Positions 5,623 through 10,852 of a stretch of DNA of 10,852 nt are shown one piece after another. Position 1 is the first letter of the stretch, and every line of letters starts with the position of its first letter. The stretch spans positions 1 through 10,852 of the forward strand of contig JAQVRG010000025.1 in the NCBI GenBank assembly GCA_028701165.1, given 5' to 3'. The notes beneath the pieces are model-generated. The model was not told where the DNA came from. It was given only the letters and a program-made list of their open reading frames with translations, and did not search any database. The position numbers were made by a program, and so were the translations under genes. Source of the stretch: Eubacteriales bacterium (GTDB taxonomy: Bacteria > Bacillota > Clostridia > Christensenellales > CAG-138).

Positions 5623-5651
5623 AGTATACCACGGACGATAATGTTCGTCAA
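5623..5651 (-). promoter_or_regulatory. Promoter of the DUF2975/HTH operon
   Basis: On the minus strand TTGACG (5646-5651), 17 bp and TATACT (5623-5628) form a near-consensus promoter with a predicted leader of about 25 nt. AT-rich sequence upstream (5652-5690) could act as an UP element. Confidence 0.8.
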
Positions 5652-5656
5652 TAATA

Positions 5657-5677
5657 ATTTAATGTTTTTCATTAAAT
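5657..5677. promoter_or_regulatory. Perfect 8-bp inverted repeat upstream of the DUF2975 promoter
   Basis: ATTTAATG (5657-5664), TTTTT and CATTAAAT (5670-5677) form a 21-bp perfect dyad 5 bp upstream of the -35 box. Half-site spacing suits a dimeric Cro/CI-type protein, and the operon encodes one. A site upstream of -35 could activate or be an UP element. The assignment is inference. Confidence 0.5.
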
Positions 5678-5768
5678 ATTTTATGCTTTATCCTTCCTTT
5701 GCATCACTTTTTACATAGCGCGGGCCGGAGCGCGACAAACCCGCGGGTCACAAGCGCGCAAAAAAGGC

Positions 5769-5796
5769 TTGAAGTATAAAATACTTCCGCTACAAT
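5769..5796 (+). promoter_or_regulatory. Promoter of the TrmO-like/GNAT operon
   Basis: TTGAAG (5769-5774), a 16-bp spacer and TACAAT (5791-5796) give a good sigma-A promoter. The predicted start is near 5803 with a leader of about 37 nt. The spacer is filled by the palindrome at 5771-5787. Confidence 0.7.
5771..5787. promoter_or_regulatory. 17-bp palindrome inside the promoter spacer
   Basis: GAAGTAT (5771-5777), AAA and ATACTTC (5781-5787) form a perfect dyad that overlaps the -35 box and ends 3 bp before the -10. A protein bound here would directly control RNA polymerase. I cannot name the regulator. MerR-type activators sit in this place but usually with a 19-20 bp spacer, so a repressor is more likely. 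Confidence 0.58.
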
Positions 5797-5839
5797 GGAA
5801 TTACGACGTCGAATCCAACTTATATCGGAGGTTATCCCT

Positions 5840-6313
5840 ATGCGTTTTACACTCGATCAGATCGGCACCGTACACTGCGGTGAGGAGGGGTTTTCCATCG
5901 TGATCGCGCCGGAATACCGCGCGGCGCTCACCGGGCTTGAAGGCTTTGGCTACGTCCAGATCCTATGGTGGTTCGACAGGTGCGACAACGAAGAACAGCG
6001 CGCCGTACTGACGGAGGAAAAGCCCTACGTTGACGGCCCGGACGTGATGGGCGTTTTTGCAACGCGCTCGCCGCAGCGTCCCAATCCCATCGCCGTGTCC
6101 CCCGCGTATGTAACGTATCTCGACGCGGAGAACGGGGTTATCGGCCTTGCGTGGATAGACGCGCTGGACGGCACGCCGGTGCTGGACGTAAAGCCCTACA
6201 CGCCGAGCGTTGACCGCGTAGAGCAGCCCGCCGTTCCCGACTGGTGCGCGCACTGGCCGAAAAACGTGGAAACGAGCGGCGATTTTGACTGGGACAGCGT
6301 GTTCAATTTTTAA
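5840..6313 (+). CDS. TrmO/TsaA (UPF0066) family SAM-dependent methyltransferase
   Basis: The 157-residue product is a single-domain member of the TrmO/TsaA beta-barrel family. The E. coli enzyme N6-methylates t6A37 in tRNA-Thr. Family motifs are IGTVHC (8-13), GVFATRSPQRPNPIA (71-85), the SAM-binding signature, and LDGTPVLDVKPY (109-120). It lacks the C-terminal domain of E. coli TrmO (about 235 residues), as do many short bacterial forms whose substrate is not established. I therefore do not use the symbol trmO. GGAGG at 5827-5831, 8 nt before ATG 5840, decides the start. It is first of three genes. The next gene's SD overlaps its TAA, which implies translational coupling. Confidence 0.9.
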   Translation: MRFTLDQIGTVHCGEEGFSIVIAPEYRAALTGLEGFGYVQILWWFDRCDNEEQRAVLTEEKPYVDGPDVMGVFATRSPQRPNPIAVSPAYVTYLDAENGVIGLAWIDALDGTPVLDVKPYTPSVDRVEQPAVPDWCAHWPKNVETSGDFDWDSVFNF

Positions 6314-6324
6314 GGAGGCCGGCT

Positions 6325-6891
6325 GTGCGTTTAGCGGATTATATCGAACATAAGCCCGTGCTTACAACAAAACGCCTGACCCTTCGCACGATGACCGCCG
6401 AGGACGCGGACGATCTCAAGGAATGGACGCCGGACAAATCGCTGTATGCCTACTGGGGCAAAAGCCCCGGCAAGGCGGACAAGGACCCCGCGCTGCTGTT
6501 CGCATCGCCGCAAAAGCCCACAAAGAGCTTTCACTGGGGCGTCGTATACAAGGCGGAGGACAAGGTCATCGGCGAGGCGTGGGTGTATCTTATCGAAAAC
6601 GACCGCATGGCGAAGGTCGCGCTGCGCTTTTCAAAGAAGTATCACGGGCAGGGGTTCGCGGCGGAGGCGCTAAAAAGGATCGTACGCTTCTGCTTTGAAG
6701 AAACGGAGCTGCAGCGCCTATGGACGGATGTGGACGTGCGAAACACCGCCTCCGTCCGCCTGCTCGAACGCTGCGGCTTTACCCGCGAGGGCTTGATACG
6801 CCAAGGCAAGATGGTGTCAACCTGGTGCGATTATTATCTGTACGGGCTTTTGAAAACGGACGAGGCGGCAAAAGGACAACCGCCCGCGTAA
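6325..6891 (+). CDS. GNAT acetyltransferase, RimJ/RimL type
   Basis: The 188-residue product resembles the RimJ/RimL branch. The opening LTTKRLTLRTMTAEDADDL (13-31) is followed by W69-G-V and VIGEAWVYLI, and motif A is Y106-H-G-Q-G-F-A (106-112). NTASVRLLERCGFTREGLIR (140-159) completes the acetyl-CoA site. Such enzymes acetylate protein N-termini, amino acids or antibiotics, and the substrate here is unknown. It starts with GTG, supported by AAGGAGG 6 nt upstream, which overlaps the stop codon of the TrmO-like gene. The third gene follows after 42 nt. Confidence 0.92.
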   Translation: MRLADYIEHKPVLTTKRLTLRTMTAEDADDLKEWTPDKSLYAYWGKSPGKADKDPALLFASPQKPTKSFHWGVVYKAEDKVIGEAWVYLIENDRMAKVALRFSKKYHGQGFAAEALKRIVRFCFEETELQRLWTDVDVRNTASVRLLERCGFTREGLIRQGKMVSTWCDYYLYGLLKTDEAAKGQPPA

Positions 6892-6933
6892 GCGATTGCC
6901 GGATTTGCACGAACGGAATAGGAGCGATACGTT

Positions 6934-7383
6934 ATGGAGATCAAGGAAATCACTGCCGATAAAAAAGCTCATTTGGATCTGCTTCTGCTCGCCGACGAGC
7001 AGGAGGACATGATCGACCGGTATCTATCCCGCGGCGACATGTTCGTGCTCTTTGATCGCGGCGTAAAGGCCGAATGCGTAGTCACAAAGGAGGCGGACGG
7101 CGTATATGAGCTCAAAAACATCGCCGTAGCGCCCGCCTTTCAGCGCAAGGGCTACGGGAAGGCGCTGATCGATTCCTTGTTTTCCCGCTATCCCGATTGC
7201 GAAAAAATGCTGGTCGGCACGGGCGACGTGCCTTCCTCGCTTGGCTTCTATCACGCGTGCGGGTTCAAGGAAGCCTACAGGGTAGAGCGCTTCTTTACGG
7301 ACAATTACGATCACCCCATGTTTGAGGACGGGGTACAGCTTGTGGATATGGTGTATCTAGCGCGTTCCGGTTTGCTTGGCTAA
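6934..7383 (+). CDS. GNAT acetyltransferase, YvbK-like
   Basis: The 149-residue product is a compact GNAT. It starts MEIKEITADK and continues with LDLLLLADEQEDMIDRYLSR, a pattern I recognise from B. subtilis YvbK. Motif A is Q70-R-K-G-Y-G-K76 after KNIAVAP. VGTGDVPSSLGFYHACGF (94-111) and the FFTDNYDHPMFEDGVQ stretch (120-135) also fit YvbK-like proteins. The acceptor is unknown. AGGAG lies 9 nt before the ATG. It is third in the TrmO-like operon. Its TAA overlaps the stop codon of the convergent methyltransferase gene, and I see no hairpin terminator between them. Confidence 0.92.
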   Translation: MEIKEITADKKAHLDLLLLADEQEDMIDRYLSRGDMFVLFDRGVKAECVVTKEADGVYELKNIAVAPAFQRKGYGKALIDSLFSRYPDCEKMLVGTGDVPSSLGFYHACGFKEAYRVERFFTDNYDHPMFEDGVQLVDMVYLARSGLLG

Positions 7384-8120
7384 CACAGATACAGATACCG
7401 GCTTGCGCGGCCCGTATCGTAGAGCGTTTGCCCAAGCAGCGTTTCCTTGCGCTTTTCTTGGTAAAGGTCGAGATTCCCTTCCTTTTCGAATGCGCCCGCG
7501 CGTTTTTCAAGCGCCCGCAGGGACGCTTCGTAAAGGCGTCTTTCGTTTTCGCTGTAATCGATCGTTTGATAGGAAACGCCGCAGGCGTTCAGCGCGCACG
7601 CGAGCGTTGTGCGCTCGGCGCGCAGCGTTTGCGCATCGGCCGCGCTTTCCTCAAACAGGTATTGCGAATAGAAAAGGTACAGCCTGTTATGCGGCACTGC
7701 ACATAGCTGCCGCAGCAGCTTTTGCAGATCGCGCACAAAATACAGGCTGTCGACGCACAGCGTGACGGTGGGCTGTAAGCGGTACGCTGCAAGATCGTCC
7801 ATATCGCCATGGATATAAGAAGCCGAAGGCGAATGCAGCGCCACGTCGCCGCTATCCAACCGATCCAATCCTACGCCCGCACAGCCGCTTTGTTTTGTGA
7901 GCGCGTTTAGAATGCTGCCGCAGCCGCACCCCAAATCCAATACCGTATCCGCCGCGTCAAGGGGTATTTCCCGGAAAATAAAGTCGAGTTGCGCCTTGTC
8001 CGTCATGTTGAACAGGTACATGCGATACCCGTACGCTTCCTCGCAGAAGTCCAGATATGCACGGCTTTTTGTAAGGCGTTTGATCTTGTTGTCGAACTCG
8101 CGCTTGACCGCGTCCTCCAT
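7380..8120 (-). CDS. Class I SAM-dependent methyltransferase
   Basis: The 246-residue product has a Rossmann methyltransferase core. Motif I is VLDLGCGCGS (60-69), the acidic residue ending strand 2 is Asp86 in GVGLDRLDS, HGDMDDL (104-110) is motif III-like, and VTLCVDSLYFV (119-129) is motif IV. N-terminal residues 20-45 (RAYLDFCEEAYGYRMYLFNM) form a helical cap over the active site. The C-terminal part is charged and helical. It is a small-molecule-type methyltransferase with an unknown substrate. AAGGA or AAGGGG precede the ATG, and a promoter lies at 8152-8180. It is monocistronic and overlaps the convergent GNAT gene by 4 nt at their stop codons. Confidence 0.92.
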   Translation of the reverse strand: MEDAVKREFDNKIKRLTKSRAYLDFCEEAYGYRMYLFNMTDKAQLDFIFREIPLDAADTVLDLGCGCGSILNALTKQSGCAGVGLDRLDSGDVALHSPSASYIHGDMDDLAAYRLQPTVTLCVDSLYFVRDLQKLLRQLCAVPHNRLYLFYSQYLFEESAADAQTLRAERTTLACALNACGVSYQTIDYSENERRLYEASLRALEKRAGAFEKEGNLDLYQEKRKETLLGQTLYDTGRASRYLYLC

Positions 8121-8151
8121 GCTTCCTTATCCCCTTTACGGTTATGTCTGT

Positions 8152-8180
8152 ATTTTATACGCCGCCGCGCAAAATCGCAA
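8152..8180 (-). promoter_or_regulatory. Promoter of the methyltransferase gene
   Basis: On the minus strand TTGCGA (8175-8180), 17 bp and TAAAAT (8152-8157) give a plausible promoter, with a leader of about 25 nt before ATG 8120. It diverges from the flavoprotein operon promoter 40 bp away. Confidence 0.6.
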
Positions 8181-8221
8181 TCCAATAAGCAGAAAAACCG
8201 CGTTTCCTATCCGTTTCTGTC

Positions 8222-8250
8222 TTGCAAGGGGCGCGCTGGTAGTTTATACT
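8222..8250 (+). promoter_or_regulatory. Promoter of the flavoprotein/FNR operon
   Basis: TTGCAA (8222-8227), a 17-bp spacer and TATACT (8245-8250) form a strong sigma-A promoter. Start is predicted near 8257, at the edge of the 8258-8270 palindrome, with a leader of about 40 nt. Confidence 0.78.
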
Positions 8251-8257
8251 AATATCT

Positions 8258-8270
8258 GTGGTTTAACCAC
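8258..8270. promoter_or_regulatory. Candidate FadR/GntR-type operator
   Basis: GTGGTTTAACCAC is a perfect 6+1+6 palindrome. Its core TGGTTTAACCA fits the TnGTnnnACnA pattern known for FadR-subfamily GntR regulators. It covers the predicted transcription start, where a bound protein would block initiation. No GntR-family gene lies in the window, so the regulator is inferred. Confidence 0.6.
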
Positions 8271-8297
8271 CAACCAACAGAAAAAGTGAGGTAGCAT

Positions 8298-9845
8298 ATG
8301 GCAAAGTATGATGTTGTAGTCGTCGGCGCCGGGAACGCGGGTCTGTCGGCGGCGCTGCAGTCTCAGCTCGCGGGCAAAAGGACGCTGCTCATCGAGCAGC
8401 ACAACCTTCCGGGCGGATGCGCAAGCTCCTTCCGCCGCGGCCGGTTTGAGATCGAACCGTCGCTCCATGAGCTTTGCGACGTAGGCCCTGTGGAGAATCC
8501 GGGCGACGTGCGCAGGATCATGGACGAATACGGCGTGAAGGTGGAATGGATCAAGGTGGGCGACTGCTTCCGCGTCATTTCCCAGTATTCCGACGGCACG
8601 CCCATGGATGTGGAAATGCCCTCGGGCGTGGAAGCGTTCATCGCCAAAATGGAGGAATACGTTCCCGGCTCCACGCCTAAGATGCAGGAGCTTTTCGAGC
8701 TCTTCGACGAGGTGCTGCGCGGCATCGCCTATATCACAGCCTCAAACGGCAACGCCGATTCCGCCGTGCTCAAGGCGGAATACCCCAACATGCTCCGCAC
8801 CGGCGCGTACTCCACGCAGCGGGTATTCGACGCGCTGAAGCTTCCCAAGAAGTGTCAGGATATCCTCTCCATCTACTGGTCGTATCTGGGGGTAGACATG
8901 GAGCATTTGGCGTTTATCCATTATGCCGCCATGGTGCATAAATACGTTTCCCGCAGCGCCTATATCCCCACCTACACGTCGCATGAGATCTCGGTTGCGA
9001 TGTGCGAGCGCCTGCGTGCGCTGGGAGGGGAGATATGGTTCAACTGCCGCGCGGAGAAATTCTTGTTCGAAAACGACCGCTGCGTGGGCGTAAAGACCAA
9101 TATGGGGCGGATCGACTGCAAGTATGTGCTCGCCAACATCAACCCCGACATCATCTACGGCAAAATGATGCCCAAAGCACTCGTGCCGGAACGCGAGAAG
9201 AAGCTTTCCGCCGCCCGCCGCGACCGCTTTGGCGCGCGTATGTTCACCGCCTACTTCTGCATGGATGAAACTGCGGAGGCGCTTGGCATCAAGGATTATT
9301 CCATCTTCATGCCCGGCACCTCGGATTCCGCGAAGGAATACAAATCCATCCTAAACGGTATGGAAACGAATGAATACGCCATCTTCCTCTGCTACAATGT
9401 GGCAAACCCCAAGGCTTCGCCCGAGGGGACCTGCATTTGCTCCTTTACGACCTTCGGCGCGCCCAAGGACTGGAACGAATTGCCGCAGGAAGCGTATGTG
9501 GCGTTCAAAAACAAGGTCGCCGAAAAATTCCTGCACACGCTCAAGGAAAAAGCCGGCATTGACCTTGCCGGCCACATCGAGGAGATGGCGGTCGCCACGC
9601 CATGGACGTTTGCAAGGTATCTCAACACGCCCGAAGGCTGCGTATACGGCCCCGAAACCGCAGACTGGGACGGCATGATGGCCCGCATGATGATGCTCTC
9701 CAGCGATTATCCCATCAAGGGTCTGCGCCCTATCGGCGCGGCGGGTCCTAGAGGCGACGGCTACAGCGCGGCGTATATCTGCGGCCAGCTCATCGCAAGA
9801 CTCGCGCTTAAGGATATGGCGACTGCGGAAGGAGGCAACAACTGA
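8298..9845 (+). CDS. Phytoene desaturase/retinol saturase-like FAD oxidoreductase
   Basis: The 515-residue product is a full-length flavoprotein of the phytoene-desaturase (CrtI/CrtN)-retinol saturase superfamily. The N-terminal dinucleotide fold has G10-A-G-N-A-G15 and E33, followed by PGGCASSFRRGRFEIEPSLHEL (38-59), typical of this family. The C-terminal FAD segment IGAAGPRGDGYSAAY starts at 479. Members desaturate, saturate or isomerise C=C bonds in hydrophobic chains. No carotenoid gene is in view, so phytoene is not a supported substrate. There is no signal peptide; the middle is hydrophobic enough for membrane or lipid contact. GAGG 6 nt before the ATG supports the start. The TGA overlaps the next gene's ATG (TGATG), so the FNR-type reductase is probably its electron partner. 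Confidence 0.9.
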   Translation: MAKYDVVVVGAGNAGLSAALQSQLAGKRTLLIEQHNLPGGCASSFRRGRFEIEPSLHELCDVGPVENPGDVRRIMDEYGVKVEWIKVGDCFRVISQYSDGTPMDVEMPSGVEAFIAKMEEYVPGSTPKMQELFELFDEVLRGIAYITASNGNADSAVLKAEYPNMLRTGAYSTQRVFDALKLPKKCQDILSIYWSYLGVDMEHLAFIHYAAMVHKYVSRSAYIPTYTSHEISVAMCERLRALGGEIWFNCRAEKFLFENDRCVGVKTNMGRIDCKYVLANINPDIIYGKMMPKALVPEREKKLSAARRDRFGARMFTAYFCMDETAEALGIKDYSIFMPGTSDSAKEYKSILNGMETNEYAIFLCYNVANPKASPEGTCICSFTTFGAPKDWNELPQEAYVAFKNKVAEKFLHTLKEKAGIDLAGHIEEMAVATPWTFARYLNTPEGCVYGPETADWDGMMARMMMLSSDYPIKGLRPIGAAGPRGDGYSAAYICGQLIARLALKDMATAEGGNN

Positions 9846-10852
9846 TGGCACTGAACGTAAAAGTCGGCCTGATCGGGCCGTTTGACATGCTCAAATTCAA
9901 AAACATGGCGAAGGTACGCGAAAAGGCGATCCAGTCGGCAGCGCCAAAAGACGTGACCGGCGAATACGCGATCAATAAAAACGCCAAAGCCCTGCACCCG
10001 GATCGCCTCAGGCTGATCGTTAAGGAGATCATCGAGCACAAGGGCGCGGATGCCAAAACCTTCGTGTTCGCCCCGGCGGAGGGGACGACGCTTCCCATGT
10101 TCCGCGCGGGAGAGTATCTCTCTCTCAAGCTCAAAATCGGCGACAGCTTTGTTACGCGTCCCTATTCCATCTCCTCAAGCCCCGCGTGGGTGAAGGAGGG
10201 CAGGATTGCTATCACCGTGCGCGCCAATCCCGGCGGCTTCGCCGCGAACTGGATGCTTGCAAACCTCAAAACGGGCATGGAGGTCCTATCCTCCGCCGCG
10301 GAGGGACAATTCTATTACGAGCCGCTTCGAGACGCCAAGCAGGTGGTAGCGCTTGCCGGCGGCTCCGGCATTACGCCGTTTTTGTCCATGGCTTACGCCA
10401 TCCGCGACGGCATAGAGGATTTTGACCTCACCATCCTCTTTGGCTCGAGAACCGCCGACAGCATCCTTTTTAAAGAGGAGCTTGACCGGATCGCCAAGGC
10501 CTGCGGCAGGGTCAAGGTCGTGCATGTGCTCTCCGACGAAACTGTGGAAGGCTTCGAGCACGGCTTTATCGACGCGGAACTCATCCAAAAATACGCCCCC
10601 GAAGGCGAGTATTCCATCTTCCTGTGCGGGCCGGAGGCGATGTACCGGTTTGCGCAGAAGGAAATCGAAAAGCTGGGGCTCCCGCGTCGGCTTGTGCGCA
10701 GAGAGATGCTCGGCGTAACCAAGAAGGTAGCGGCGCTGCCCGGCTTCCCCGCGGAGGCCGTGGGCAAGCGCTTCAACCTTACCGTGCGCCAAGGCGTCGA
10801 AGTCTACGCGCTGACCGCCAACAGCGAGGAGCCCGTGCTCGTCGCCATTGAG
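9845..10852 (+). CDS. FNR-type FAD/NAD(P) reductase with start of a 2Fe-2S domain (cut by window end)
   Basis: 336 codons are open to the window edge with no stop. After an unusual N-terminal extension (1-55), the FAD-binding barrel carries R105-P-Y-S (105-108) with PGGFAANW (129-136). The NAD(P) domain has AGGSGITPF (171-179), FGSRT (199-203) and CGPEAMY (261-267). From about 309, FNLTVRQG...EEPVLVAIE matches the beginning of a plant-type ferredoxin domain, whose cysteines would lie beyond the window. This architecture moves electrons between NAD(P)H, FAD and 2Fe-2S, like oxygenase or hydroxylase reductases. AAGGAGG lies 9 nt before ATG 9845, which overlaps the upstream TGA by one base. Coupling points to a complex or electron relay with the flavoprotein. 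The ferredoxin part is an inference from its first 28 residues. Confidence 0.93.
   Translation, partial: MALNVKVGLIGPFDMLKFKNMAKVREKAIQSAAPKDVTGEYAINKNAKALHPDRLRLIVKEIIEHKGADAKTFVFAPAEGTTLPMFRAGEYLSLKLKIGDSFVTRPYSISSSPAWVKEGRIAITVRANPGGFAANWMLANLKTGMEVLSSAAEGQFYYEPLRDAKQVVALAGGSGITPFLSMAYAIRDGIEDFDLTILFGSRTADSILFKEELDRIAKACGRVKVVHVLSDETVEGFEHGFIDAELIQKYAPEGEYSIFLCGPEAMYRFAQKEIEKLGLPRRLVRREMLGVTKKVAALPGFPAEAVGKRFNLTVRQGVEVYALTANSEEPVLVAIE

Noticed and set aside
5718..5760. GC-rich stretch with ACCCGCGGGT palindrome
   Set aside because: Short self-complementary GC runs are expected by chance here. There is no T-run and no relation to either promoter.
8298..9845. Carotenoid biosynthesis gene
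   Set aside because: Only superfamily motifs support it. No crtB, crtE or similar gene is present, and a coupled FNR is not part of known carotenoid loci.
9351..9851. Minus-strand frame of 166 codons in the flavoprotein gene
   Set aside because: It is antisense to a conserved domain, with no promoter or SD.

Overview
The window looks like chromosomal DNA of a fairly GC-rich Firmicute, most likely a Clostridia member from an anaerobic or gut-type lineage (inference). The reasons are DegV, DUF1836 and a YozG-like/DUF2975 pair, which are all typical of Firmicutes, together with strong AGGAGG-type ribosome binding sites, TTG and GTG starts, and clear TTGACA/TATAAT promoters at 16-17 bp spacing. 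I see no insertion sequence, phage gene, CRISPR array or rRNA.

Region 1-449 has no protein gene. It holds a leftward tRNA-Arg(ACG) transcription unit: a perfect-consensus promoter (331-359), a leader hairpin, a 40-nt exact copy of the tRNA 5' half (254-293), the complete tRNA (125-201) and an intrinsic terminator (33-66). A weak rightward terminator lies at 79-112. From 450 to 2080 a leftward DUF1836 regulator and a rightward DegV-type fatty-acid-binding protein diverge from a shared spacer. From 2107 to 3989 there is a leftward three-gene unit: a serine beta-lactamase-like hydrolase, a macro-domain ADP-ribose hydrolase and a small conserved protein.

From 4233 to 5590 a GNAT acetyltransferase with an unusual Cys/His-rich C-terminal tail converges on a leftward operon encoding a DUF2975 membrane protein and its Cro/CI-type regulator. 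From 5840 to 7383 a rightward operon encodes a TrmO/TsaA-fold methyltransferase and two further GNATs. It converges, with overlapping stop codons, on a leftward SAM-dependent methyltransferase (7380-8120).

From 8298 to the window end a rightward operon encodes a phytoene-desaturase/retinol-saturase-like flavoprotein and a translationally coupled FNR-type reductase, which is cut by the window edge where a 2Fe-2S ferredoxin domain appears to begin. A near-consensus promoter and a 13-bp palindrome matching the FadR/GntR operator pattern sit just upstream. I infer a regulated electron-transfer module feeding reducing equivalents to a flavoenzyme acting on a hydrophobic, unsaturated substrate. This is the best candidate in the window for an uncharacterised pathway. 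Three inverted repeats next to promoters (5657-5677, 5771-5787, 8258-8270) suggest individually regulated accessory operons.
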